Below, piece by piece: positions 23,233-34,253 of a stretch of 64,000 bases of DNA; positions within the stretch are counted from its first letter, which is position 1; every line of letters begins with the position of its first letter. The stretch comes from Sporodiniella umbellata (taxonomy: Eukaryota > Mucoromycota > Mucoromycetes > Mucorales > Rhizopodaceae): the NCBI GenBank assembly GCA_025677835.1, contig JAIXMR010000044.1:116317-180316 (forward strand), in the 5' to 3' direction. Position numbers and translations under genes: made by a program. Below the pieces are notes generated by a model. That model worked only from the letters and a program-made list of their open reading frames with translations, was not told where the DNA came from and made no database searches.

Positions 23233-23943
23233 ACAGAAGATTTAAATAAAAAAGAAAACAAAAGAAAAAAAAAAATGGTGTGAATAAAACTCACTTGTTA
23301 CGTCACAAAAAGCGAGCCAATAGAAAGCCTGTAGTTGTCTAGTTTGTTTTGTTTGCCTTATTATTTGCTTTCATTTTACTTTTTGTTTTTTTTGTCAAGG
23401 AGAAGTATAAGGTACGACATTCTGTTGTAATAAGGTACCTCCAAAGCTCGCCATAGGTTTCTATTGGTTACCATTTGCTTTTGTCAATTTTTTTTGTCCG
23501 CAGCGTTTGACCACTCATTTTCGAGAGCCGATTTGTGATCCGTGGCTTGTACACAGGCTTAGTAAATGCCTGTCTAGCTTTGCTGTTGATCTCTGATTAC
23601 AAAAACGCATTTATCAGCCTTGTGCTTTGATCCAATGTTAAATTCAGTGCTTTTTTGACAGCTTAACTAATCGTTTACTGAGAATGGACATTGAAAGTCA
23701 TTCAATATTGTTTCATATAAGGAATCTGGACAGGAAATTTGAGTGGTGATAAGCGCTTCAAGATCCGCCAAAAAGAACGTATAATTTGTATTATAAAAGG
23801 CACCAACAAAATTTTTTTTTTTTTTGTGAATAAAAGGATTGAAAAAGTTTTTTTTTTTTTGCTTTACTTCCTTTACTCATTTTTTGTTGGGAACTCCCTC
23901 CTTTTTTCGCTCCATCCCCTCTCTATCGATAAAAGAAAAAAAG
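23233..23943. promoter_or_regulatory. Shared upstream region of SPT2 (-) and eEF3 (+)
   Basis: These 711 bp separate two divergent starts. The last 100 bp before the eEF3 ATG (23944) are strongly pyrimidine-rich on the coding strand (…ccctcctttttttcgctcc…), as is common in highly expressed fungal genes. No discrete factor site was identified. Confidence 0.55.
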
Positions 23944-26900
23944 ATGCCTGCTACTGCTGCACAACAACAGAGCGAAATTAAATCTAAGAAGATGACTATT
24001 ACTGTCTCTCCTAGCGAGGTTGAAACCAACAAGGCTAAAGAAATCCTCACCAAGCTTTCTGCAGCCTCCGACGCTGACCGCGAGTCTATCGCCGAGGAAC
24101 TCGCTACATTTGTCAAGTCTAACGGCGTCCTTTCTCTCAAACAAGCTGGTATTGTTGATGCTATCTCTAAAAACTTCACCAGCAAGAAAAGCAATGATGC
24201 TCGTGCTTCTGCTGTTGCCGCCTTCGCTGCTCTTACCAACAACAGCGTTGAAGGTCAAGCCGAACCCTTCATCATCTCTCTTTTGGGTGCTCTCTTGGAA
24301 TTGCAAGCCGATAAGCAGCCCTCTATCAAGAATGCTGCTGCTGAAGCTGCCAAGAGCTTTGTTACCAAGATGAACCCCAACGCTTGTTCTCTTACCGTTC
24401 CTTACATCCTCGAAGGTCTCGGTAACTCCTGCAAGTGGCAAACCAAGATGCTCTCTTTGGAACTCCTTGTTCTTTTGACCAAGACTCATCCCACCGAGTT
24501 CTTTGTTGCCATTCCCCAAGTTATCCCTGTTGTCTCTGACTGTATGTGGGATACCAAGGCTGATGTCAAGAAGGCTGCTACTGAAACCATGTCTTCTATT
24601 TGTAGCTTGATCGAAAACAAGGATATTGAACGTTTCATTCCCGCCGTTATTGGCTGTATCAACCACCCCGAAAACGTACCCGAAACCATTCACTTGCTCG
24701 GTGCTACTACTTTTGTGCAAGAAGTTGATTCTGCCACTCTTTCCATCATGGTTCCTCTCTTGGGCCGTGGTTTGAACGAACGTGCTACTCCTATCAAGCG
24801 TAAGGCTGCCTTGATTATCGACAACATGTCCAAGCTTGTCGACGATCCCGATGTTGCTGCTCCCTTCTTGCCCCTTCTTTTGCCTGCTCTTGAACATGTT
24901 CAAGATATCGTTGCTGATCCCGAATGTCGCGGTGTTGTTCAAAAGGCCCTTGCCACTCTCCAACGTGTCGGTAACCCCAGTGTCGAACTTTTCACTTTGG
25001 ATCAAAAGAAGGCCAAGGTCGAAAGCTCTATCAAGGAGCTCTTGCCCACTGATTTGGATGCCACTTTCACCCCTACTGTCACCTTTTTGAATGATGTAGC
25101 TCTTGCTCTCTGTGTCGCCAAGAACTTCTTCAAGGATGTCTGGATCAAGGCTTTGGCTCCCTATGCCAAGTCCTTCTACACTGCTGAAGATGCTGAAGCT
25201 TTGGCTGTTGCCGCTTTAAACAAGTGTGAGGAAGCTGTGACTCCTAAGGACCCTGAGGAAGAAGATGACGAAGGTGAGGATCTCTGTAACTGTGAGTTCT
25301 CTCTTGCCTATGGTGCCAAGATCTTGTTGAACCGTACCGCTCTCCGTCTTAAGCGTGGTCGTCGTTACGGTCTCTGTGGTGCTAACGGTTGTGGTAAATC
25401 TACCCTTATGCGTGCCATTGCCAACGAACAAGTTGAAGGTTTCCCCCCTCGTTCTGAACTCAAGACTGTCTATGTTGAACACGATATCGATGGTTCTGAA
25501 GCCGATACTCCCTTGGTCGAATTCATCTTGTCTTCTGAAGGTGTTGAAACCAAGGACCCCGAACAAGTCCGCAAGATCTTGCTCGAATACGGTTTCTCTG
25601 AAGTCATGGTCACCAGAATGGCCATTGGTGAGCTTTCCGGTGGTTGGAAGATGAAGTTGGCCCTTGCCCGTGCCATGTTGATGAACGCTGATATTCTCTT
25701 GTTGGACGAACCTACCAATCACTTGGATGTTGTGAACGTTGCCTGGTTGGAAAACTACCTCTTGGGTTTGAAGACTGTTACCTCCATCATTGTCTCTCAC
25801 GACTCTGGTTTCTTGGATCATGTCTGTTCCGATATCATTCACTACGAACCCAACTATAAGCTCAAGCGTTATGGTGGTAACTTGTCCGAGTTCGTCAGAA
25901 AGGTACCCCGTGCTGCCTCTTACTACTCTTTGGAAGCCTCTCAAATCAAGTTTGCTTTCCCTGAACCTGGATACCTCGAAGGTATCAAGACTAAGGAACG
26001 TGCTATCTTGAAGATGAAGAACGTCGACTTCCAATACCCCGGTTCTGACCGTAAGCAATTGATCGATATCTCCATGCAATGTTCTCTTGCCTCTCGTGTT
26101 GCAGTCATTGGTCCTAACGGTGCTGGTAAATCTACCTTGATCAAGTTGTTGACTGGTGAAATCGAATCCGAAATTGGTACAGTCTGGAAGCATCCTAACT
26201 TGCGTATTGCCTATGTTGCCCAACACGCTTTCCACCACATCGAACAACACTTGGACAGTACTCCCAACGAGTATATTCAATGGCGTTACGCTACCGGTGA
26301 AGATCGTGAAGAACTCGACAAGAACGACCGTATGAACGGTGAAGCCAACAAGAAGGTCATGGAACAAGTATTCATCATTGACGGTGAAAAACGTGTCATT
26401 GAAGAAATCGTCGGTCGTCGTAAGCTCAAGCAATCTTATGAATACGAGTGTGCTTGGGTCGGCCGTTCTTCTGTCGATAACACCTGGATCTCTCGTCAAA
26501 AGCTTGAAGATATGGGTTTCGGTAAGAAGATTGCTGAAGTCGATTCCGCTGAAGCTGCCAAGATGGGTCTTAACCGCCCCTTGACTGCTAAGGAAATCGA
26601 AAAGCACTTGGCTGAAGTCGGTCTTGACCCCGAATTCGCCTCTCACTCTCACATCCGTGGTCTCTCTGGTGGACAAAAGGTAAAGTTGGTCATTGGTGCT
26701 GCTATGTGGAACAAGCCTCATATGTTGGTTCTTGATGAACCTACCAATTACTTGGATCGTGAATCTCTTGGTGCCTTGGCCACTGCCATCAAGGAATATG
26801 GTGGAGGTGTTGTCATTGTTACTCACAACCGTGAATTCTCTGAAGCTTTGTGTACCGAAGTCTGGAAGGTCGATGCCGGTCGTTTGGCTGCCTCTGGTCA

Positions 26901-27099
26901 CAACTGGGTCACTGGTAACGCTGGTACTGCTATTAAGGAAACCGAAGCCGAAGACACTGTAGATGCCCAAGGTAACACCGTCAAGGCTGTCGAAAAGAAG
27001 AAGAAGTTGACTTCCAAAGAACTTCGTAAGAAGAAGAAGGACAGAATGGAACGTCGTAAGCGTGGCGAAGAAGTCTTTTCTGACGAAGACGACTTATAA
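23944..27099 (+). CDS. YEF3: Translation elongation factor 3 (eEF3)
   Basis: An intronless gene of 1052 codons. The frame continues upstream, but MPATAAQQQ at 23944, preceded by AAAAAG, is the sensible start. Domains in order: N-terminal HEAT repeats (about residues 45-350), a four-helix region, then two ABC cassettes. ABC1 has the P-loop GANGCGKSTL and signature LSGGWKMKLALARA. ABC2 has GPNGAGKSTL and LSGGQKVKLVIGAA and contains a chromodomain-like insert. The tail is lysine-rich. eEF3 is the fungal ribosomal ATPase that releases E-site tRNA. Codon use is very biased, as expected for an abundant protein, and this creates long antisense frames that I reject. Confidence 0.98.
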   Translation: MPATAAQQQSEIKSKKMTITVSPSEVETNKAKEILTKLSAASDADRESIAEELATFVKSNGVLSLKQAGIVDAISKNFTSKKSNDARASAVAAFAALTNNSVEGQAEPFIISLLGALLELQADKQPSIKNAAAEAAKSFVTKMNPNACSLTVPYILEGLGNSCKWQTKMLSLELLVLLTKTHPTEFFVAIPQVIPVVSDCMWDTKADVKKAATETMSSICSLIENKDIERFIPAVIGCINHPENVPETIHLLGATTFVQEVDSATLSIMVPLLGRGLNERATPIKRKAALIIDNMSKLVDDPDVAAPFLPLLLPALEHVQDIVADPECRGVVQKALATLQRVGNPSVELFTLDQKKAKVESSIKELLPTDLDATFTPTVTFLNDVALALCVAKNFFKDVWIKALAPYAKSFYTAEDAEALAVAALNKCEEAVTPKDPEEEDDEGEDLCNCEFSLAYGAKILLNRTALRLKRGRRYGLCGANGCGKSTLMRAIANEQVEGFPPRSELKTVYVEHDIDGSEADTPLVEFILSSEGVETKDPEQVRKILLEYGFSEVMVTRMAIGELSGGWKMKLALARAMLMNADILLLDEPTNHLDVVNVAWLENYLLGLKTVTSIIVSHDSGFLDHVCSDIIHYEPNYKLKRYGGNLSEFVRKVPRAASYYSLEASQIKFAFPEPGYLEGIKTKERAILKMKNVDFQYPGSDRKQLIDISMQCSLASRVAVIGPNGAGKSTLIKLLTGEIESEIGTVWKHPNLRIAYVAQHAFHHIEQHLDSTPNEYIQWRYATGEDREELDKNDRMNGEANKKVMEQVFIIDGEKRVIEEIVGRRKLKQSYEYECAWVGRSSVDNTWISRQKLEDMGFGKKIAEVDSAEAAKMGLNRPLTAKEIEKHLAEVGLDPEFASHSHIRGLSGGQKVKLVIGAAMWNKPHMLVLDEPTNYLDRESLGALATAIKEYGGGVVIVTHNREFSEALCTEVWKVDAGRLAASGHNWVTGNAGTAIKETEAEDTVDAQGNTVKAVEKKKKLTSKELRKKKKDRMERRKRGEEVFSDEDDL

Positions 27100-27226
27100 A
27101 CAAGATGCAAGACTGAAGCAATTTTCTCCCCTTTGTTTATATTTATTTGAAAGTTCATTATTTTAAGAAATAGCATCACTAATACAAAAAATAAACCAAT
27201 AAATTTATTTTGTCACAAAACATAGT

Positions 27227-30200
27227 TTAAGCTATTTCGTAAGGACCCCACTCATCCATCAGGCTTTCAATCTCGATCTGTTCAGACGAGTTTGCCCGAT
27301 TAGCCGGCGACTCCAAAGAGGTCGATCCATTAGTCTGCACTTCAACCAGGTTTTGACCTTGGTCAAACAAACTCTCAAACAACTCTCGGCCCAAACTCTT
27401 TTCCCTGTCTATAACTGACTTTGCAAAATCAAAGCTGTTTTTAAAACCGTGGTAGAAAAGCATCTCTAGCGATTCATTTGTGAGTACAACCATACGGAAC
27501 GACGGCAAGCTAAGATCAACTACGTCTGCTAAAAAAGCATTATCTAGTTGCTTTATGCGCGAAGTTAAAGATATATTGTCGCTTGCCATAGTCATGTCCG
27601 CAAGTCTATGTTTGAGGGTAGTTTCATCTGGCTGTGAACCCTTTGCAATATCTGATTGCTCACAGCTATTGACAATGAGGCTGGTAACCGCATCCCAAGC
27701 AATATTGGTATCTTTGAGTGTACATAGTAACCAGTAAATTTCTTTGCTCATGTTTGTAATATCTTGGCTTGTTAAGCTGCCAGTCTTGTCCTCATCGTAT
27801 AGTTCAAAAAACCAATCCATATGTGACATGATATCCTATATACACTGTTGAGTTTATGTAAATCAAGCTATAAATTTACCCCTTGGAGTATTCCGCTCAT
27901 TCCGCTAACCATTTTTTGAAAATCAATGACATTGTTTTCACCACCAGAGAATAAATTGTAAAGTCGATTCACAAAGCCATTTGAAAGCGCTTTTGCTGTA
28001 AGAGAATCCGCACTTTCGTTTGTGGTCTTTACCTTTGCCCAAGGGGTCATAATGGCAAGCATATTTTGAAACGTATCTCTGTTCATCTTTGAATTGCCCT
28101 TTTCTCCACTCTCTCTATTAGCATAGTATAGTGCTCCAAAGTATTTGTCGTATATAATACCAACATCCTCTTTAGAAAAACCAGACATGTCTTTTAAGTG
28201 CCGAATGGTTGCCCTCTTAGTGAAGGATTCGATTCCTGCTCCAACCTTAAGCTGGTTTTGTCTACGAAGGTCTGCGATCAATTCATTTGTCACAAGTGAA
28301 AACTCTCTATACTGAAAAAGCTATTAGATTTGCCAGTGATGTAACAACAAAAAATTTACGGCGACCAACATCAAGTCATTAAAAGTCTATATATTGATTA
28401 GTTTTCAACCTGGAAAGCTTGCATACATACTGTGAGCTTTCTGTCTCTTAATTTATCACTGTGGCTCCCTATAGATTGAAAAAACGACTTAAGAATATCT
28501 AAAAAGCTACCGTCATCTCCAGTATTTAATAAATCTTCTCCATTTAGTTTTAGAATAGCTAAACTATAAAGATATTGTTGAGTTTTTTCTTTTTTTTTTC
28601 TAAAAAAAGGGGGGGGAGGCTTTACCCAATTTGAAAAAGTATCCTCGGACCTTCTAAAAACAAAATATCGAGAACGCGGATAGCAAATTTCAAAGGCATT
28701 GAGTTTACATAGAGACTTAAGAACCAAGGTAAGCAAGCTACTGAAAGTTCGACTTCGGTGCTCTTGAAATGGTTCCACAGAATTGGCATTGTTTTTTCAA
28801 CAAGTTTTTCAAAAACAATTTGATCGAGTAAAGCCCCGTACATACTAGTACTATAGTATCCTGGACATATACGGTCTACAAGTGAGTGAAGTAGCCAAAA
28901 AGCCTGCTCCTCCGTTGTATATCTAATGAGTGTTAGCCTGGCTCCTTTCTCAAAAAAAAAAAAAAAAAAGAAATGATATTACATTAATAATGCAGATGTG
29001 ACAATGTTCATTGCTTGGCAATATCCCAATTCAGGATTGTTCCATGCGTACGCGGTTAGTACCCTTCGAAGACGATCTATTCCTTCCGACGACTGATATC
29101 CGGCATACTCAGGTAAAGACCTGTTTAGGTCCTTTTCAATTTCTTCTGTTGAAGTGGACCTCTGACCTTTGTATTTTATCAATATTTCCTTGTAAAGACC
29201 TTGATTAGCAAACCTTTGATAAATTGCTCCAGAGCTAAATTCCCATATCTCGCCTCGAATTCTGTTTGGTATACCAATTCGAACTAATTTCCCAAAAGCT
29301 GGTAACCTGACCATAGTTAGATTTTTTCCATTTTCTAGTAACAAATTAGACGCTTGCTTTATATGCTGTTTTACCTTCAAAATACAGCTTCCACAACTTG
29401 ATTTTGGTTTTATCTTTTAGTTTTTTTATAGTCTCTGGATAGCCAAAATCAATTCCAAGACCGTTTTCAGACACTTCTACATTGGCTTGGTTGATATTTT
29501 CTGACTCGCAGGTGGCAAGGAACTGACTCACTTTTTTGAAATTTGGGATTTGTTTCAGCAACAGACCTTTGAGTAGATCACAGAATTGGTCACACTCGTT
29601 TTTTTCGGCCTTTATATATCATTGAATAAACATTTGCATATATATAAGTATTATACTTTGTTTTTCGTTTTTTTTTTTAAAAACTTACATGAAATCTAAA
29701 TGCGTGCTCACTTTTGTGTACAGTAATAATAGTTACACCTGAGGTATATGCACCAGAATGTATTTTCTCCACACGCTTGACAACGTATAAAGGAAAAACC
29801 ACCACACAAAGCGGCAAATGCTGTTGAGGTGCAGGCAATCTGTCTTGAGATTCGAATGCCAAAAACTTTTGAGATAGATATACCCTTCCAAACAAATTGG
29901 TATGGCCAGGGGGATTTGCGTTAGAAACAGTGGCTCACGTTCTGGATTGCCAGATTTTGAGTAAGTTGTTTCCAGGCCAACAACCAAATGCTCATCTTCC
30001 GGAAGCCTAAACCGCACATAATAGGCTTGGTCCCTTTTTTGAGCGGCCAAATCTTGCTTTAAAGGATTTTTTAACTGGTATGGCTGCCCCAGGACATGAT
30101 GTTCGGGAGTAATAACCTGCTTTGTTTTTGTAGGCGATATGCTTTGCTCTATAGATGCGCCAGGGGTATCTAAACTCGAATTTTTTAACCATTTTTGCAT

Positions 30201-31239
30201 CGCTTGACCAGTCAGTTGAATAAGCAGGTCATAAATCTCATCTCTTTTAAACATATTGGAAAAATGATGCTACGTAGAGTTATGTTCCGCTCTTTGTCTT
30301 TAGTTGTTTGATAAACTTTTCACTTACTTCTTTCTTATCCTTTGTAACAACCTTTAAGCTGTTGTCAAATATACCTTTTGATTTTTCTTTGACCAATTCC
30401 TGAACCTCTTTTAGTTCCATTAAAGATTTCGATTCTAATCCAAGAACAAGGGAATGAAATCCTAAATAATTTTCGCTGATATATAACCATCCTTGTCTTG
30501 ATCGATGTGAACATGAGTAATCTAAAGAAAAGAAAAACGATAAGCCCGTTTGACTCAACCAGATTATCCTTACAATTTACAAACCGCTCAGAAGGAGGGA
30601 TGTCAAATATCTGCCGGAATGCCCTTGACGCATTTCTGATTTTTTCATCGGAAGAAAGCTCATCTGTACCTAAGTCTAGAACGATTGTTACACGTCTTGC
30701 TTTTCTTTTTTCTTTTTCTTTTTTACCAGTAGCACTAACGACCATGCCTATTTTTGCGGAAACCCAATTCTCTTTATCGTATGGATGATCTATTACTTCT
30801 AACTCAGGAATCATATTACTTTCAATCCATGTCCACGCTGAGAGAATAGATTGTTCTGTTTCTGCAACCGCAATTTGCAAACACAGAGTATTAATTTCTC
30901 TTTGAAAGAGTATTCGATAAGGTGGCTGTTTAGTGTCGAATCTAAGATATGCCTTTTTATTTAGACTAGTTTTTTTATAGTAAAGGATAGCTTACACATT
31001 GGCAATGGTGCTCATGAGATTTCTAAAAATTGGGTTTCCAGACACTGAGGACTTTTGGAGCAAAAAATTGTCTTTCTGTAAAACAGTTGTCCAGAATGGA
31101 GTCAGTATGATATCTGTTGGTGTTGGTAAAATAAACACCTTTTTAAGTTGAAACAGTTTATTAGCATTTCATGTTTACTCATTTGAGCTTTTTTCTGTGT
31201 TTAACTTACATTATGAGGAATGCTGCCAGCTTCTGACAT
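27227..31239 (-). CDS. GYP2: GRAM-TBC-EF-hand Rab GTPase-activating protein (GYP2/MDR1, TBC1D8/9 type)
   Basis: Twelve exons are inferred: 31239-31210, 31138-30998, 30952-30574, 30521-30328, 30269-29929, 29884-29689, 29609-29375, 29334-28983, 28922-28626, 28563-28410, 28311-27880 and 27835-27227. They give about 1119 residues. Two GRAM domains come first ([20 protein letters not shown] and [14 protein letters not shown]…[10 protein letters not shown]). The TBC domain follows, with the arginine finger in [12 protein letters not shown] and the glutamine finger in LGYCQAMN, both intact. A C-terminal EF-hand-like region reads [16 protein letters not shown]. Such proteins stimulate GTP hydrolysis by Rab GTPases in membrane traffic. 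The second splice (donor GTGTAA) and the fifth (donor GTTTCT, 44-nt intron) use weak donors chosen to keep frame. Confidence 0.9.
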
Positions 31240-31882
31240 TGCTTAATTTTTTTTCGAAAAAAAATCTAGTAAATAAAAAACTGACTATAAAGCTAAGGGT
31301 TTAATTATTATGCCGTGCGATTTGACAGCCCAATCAAATATGAGTAACAGCGACTTGCATAACCAACAAAACCCTCTTCTCCTTTACTTGGCTTTTTGAA
31401 GAGTCCAATAAAAAACAGGAGTAGAGCAAAATCTTGTAAACAAAAGAATGGCATTGGTAGACATAAAAACGTAAATAAACAAATCGTATGTTCTGTTAAA
31501 GTTGAGTGGCTTTTTCAAGATAACGTTTTTTTAAACAGAAAAATACGTATAAAAAAAATAGAGCGAAAAACAAGGCAAGGAATAATCAAGCGAGCAAGTA
31601 GAGGTCCTTGCAACCTGAATAGCAAGCATTTTGAAATTTAATGAAATATCGCCACCATACGAGGGCAAATTTTTGATCTCAGCAAGCCAAAAGAAATCTT
31701 ATTTTTCTTCCAAACGTACAATCTCTTATACTCCTCCTTCGCTTTCTAATTTTACAGTCTTTCACGACCCCACATTTACTTCCTTCATCCCCTCCGCCCT
31801 TTTTTTTTTTGTCACTTTTGACTTCAAACTTTTTGTCTTTTATTTTTATTTTACTTAATTTTGTCTGTATTGTATATACATT
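31240..31882. promoter_or_regulatory. Divergent intergenic region between GYP2-like and PIN4-like genes
   Basis: Contains the upstream regions of both genes. A plus-strand frame at 31396-31641 is lysine-rich and unsupported. Pyrimidine-rich DNA at about 31720-31870 immediately precedes the PIN4-like start. Confidence 0.5.
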
Positions 31883-33226
31883 ATGTCTACCCCTCTCATG
31901 TCTGAAAACACAACCTCTCGATCTCGTTCCTCTTCATTTAGACGGGTATACCGCAACAGTACTGTGAGTATACAGAGATACATAATCAGACAGAAAATTA
32001 ATCAGAGCTTCAATAGGATGCTGGAAGTGCAGTCAGTTCCCGGCCCTCTTCTCGCCCTTCGTCCCGCCCCTCATCTAGACCGCCCTCCCGACCTGCCTCT
32101 CGGCCTGTCTCGCCAACGCCCATTAATGTTGCAGACTCGGACGACATTATTCCCACTGCAATTGTTATTAAGAACATTCCTTTTTCAGTAAAAAAAGACG
32201 CTCTTTTAAGTAAACTTGTAAGTAAAACCAATTAAGGGGATGAGGAAGCCAACGTATTTCATAGAGTACACTCGGAGTTCCAGAAGCTTTTGCCTTCAAT
32301 TACCATTTTGACAATGGGATCTTCCGCGGCCTTGCTTTCGCAAACTATCGCACCTCAGAAGAAACCGAAGAGGTTGTCAACGCAGTAAATGGCTTAGAAA
32401 TTGGCGGCCGTATTCTACGTGTAGAGTACAAAAAAGTTTTAACAGAAACCGAAATGAACAAGAAGAAAGAAAGAGAATACTCTCAACCTAACTCGCCCAT
32501 TTTGAGTGAGCGTAAACTACCATCTATTCCTCTTGCTACAACAGATGAAGGTAAGTCAGTTTTTACTCAAAAAATGAGTATTAATTTTGCTCAAAAATGT
32601 AGATCCACTAGACTTAAATGATCCCAATGTACTGGAACTTTATAGTCACATACTGCTTTTCCGTGGTGAATCAGAGGCTACGGAGATGGCCTTACCAAAT
32701 ACACTTTCAGCTAAGGAACGCAGAAATGCCCATTTGATTGCTGATAAGCTTGGGCTAGCCCACTACTCATCAGGAGTTGGATTAGACAGACAGGTTATCA
32801 TTGAGAAAAGGGGTAGCGTTCCAGCACCTATTATGCGAGTATGCTATAAAAAAGAGAAGAAAAAAGCGGTCACTTAACTAACAATCAACAGTTGCAAAAC
32901 AAAGGATCAAGAACCAACTTAAGACAGAGCCCGAGTCGCGAGAGATTAAACAATAGCAGCAATAGCGTAAATACGACCTCGGAGAAAGGAAATTACAGAA
33001 AGTCTATGATGTGAGTACGCTCTTGTATAAAACATAAAATATTTATTTAAGAATAAACAGGAGCACAAGCACTACTGCATCGGAAGCCACAGGAAACAGT
33101 GTTCACTTTTTGCCAATTCGTCAACCCAAGGGCCCTGAACCAGGAAAAAACTTTGCCTCACGAACCATGAACGAAATCGATAAACTAGCTGGCCTATTGA
33201 CACGCCAGCAACTAGGTATCGTTTAA
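31883..33226 (+). CDS. RRM-R3H RNA-binding protein (PIN4/MDT1, fission yeast Cip1/Cip2 type)
   Basis: Six exons are inferred: 31883-31945, 32017-32217, 32265-32550, 32603-32838, 32892-33010 and 33061-33226, giving 356 residues. An N-terminal Ser/Arg/Pro segment has about seven SRP/SSRP units. The RRM covers about residues 65-160 (TAIVIKNIPFSVKKDALL; YHFDNGIFRGLAFANYR). An R3H-like segment follows (LPNTLSAKERRNAHLIADKL). The C-terminus has RQPKGPEPGKNFASR. Budding yeast Pin4/Mdt1 takes part in G2/M and DNA-damage responses; the fission yeast relatives bind Csx1 and influence mRNA stability under oxidative stress. The family match is strong; the cellular role here is inferred. Confidence 0.9.
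32017..32120 (+). repeat. Short tandem coding repeat (Ser-Arg-Pro units)
   Basis: Near the start of the second exon of the PIN4-like gene, (TCT/TCC)-(CGC/CGG/AGA)-(CCT/CCC) codons repeat about seven times, giving SSRPSSRPSSR and similar units. This is low-complexity coding DNA and likely a phosphorylated, disordered region. Confidence 0.75.
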
Positions 33227-34253
33227 ATTATTTAATATAACTTTTGAAAACAAATAAAAGAAAATAAATCTACACTTTGGTTCAATGGAGGATGTTATGC
33301 TTGAGAATACTGACACCTCATTTTTTTTTTTTTGCTTTTTTTTTATAATACAATAACCCAAATAATTTCATAATTCTGCAGAAGCCAGGTGATCTTCTCA
33401 ATACTTGTTCGATTCAATCTAAAAAAGGGCAGACCCATCAAAAATCGTACACAATCACTTTAGTCTTTTCCTTAAGAAATAACTCAAAAAGACCCTGAAA
33501 CTTTCTGTTGCTCCTCTGTTAAGGAGATTGAAAGCATTTTTTCTACTTGCACTGTCAAGAGTATGCAAAAAACTTTATTACAACTCTGGTTCGTCAATCT
33601 ATTGACTTCTGACAAGACGCTTTAGGAATATAAGTCTTGAAATATCTTACTGTTTCGCACGCGATAAGGTAGAGATTCTAACTGTTTTTAGTCTGGGTAA
33701 TGAGTTATATGGGTAGTATATTAATGATGAAAAAAATTCAACTTTTCTTGTGTTGAACTACTAAAGGGATGAATAAGTAAAAAAAAAAAAAAAAGTACTC
33801 CTTTCACACAAGTAAACGTGCTACCGTATTTAGTTTAAAATGTAGACATGCTGTATTTTCAAATAACAAACTACAAATACACCGGCCAATATGCATGAAA
33901 GCTATATAACTCTTTATGTGCACATTATTTTTTTTTTTTTTTTTGGGAAAAAACGCAGCAGGTAGAGAAAGAGAGAGAGGTTGTTTTATTTAAAAACACA
34001 TCTGTGATACTAGAGTATGATATCCTTTGCAGAAAAAAATAACACTCCTTGAATTACAAACTGACAAAAACAAATAACACTCCTTTTTATCCAGACATTA
34101 AATAATTATTTATTTGTGCTTAGAAAACAAAGTCTTTCTTCTTACTGTTTTTGTTAATATGTAAAATGAAAAACAATAGCAATATAAAAATAAGAATAGA
34201 AAGATAATACACCGCTTATATTGTAATTTGACTAACTATTTTAAGTCTATTTA
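33227..34253. other. Gene-free AT-rich stretch
   Basis: Holds the 3' region of the PIN4-like gene (AATAAA-like at about 33254 and 33263) and the upstream region of the RGS gene. There are A or T runs near 33320, 33345, 33780 and 33928. No gene is seen. Confidence 0.55.

Noticed and set aside
23923..26970. Long antisense ORFs (360 and 584 codons) opposite eEF3
   Set aside because: They mirror the strongly biased codons of eEF3. The sense frame encodes a full, conserved two-cassette ATPase, and the antisense products have no domain or start context.
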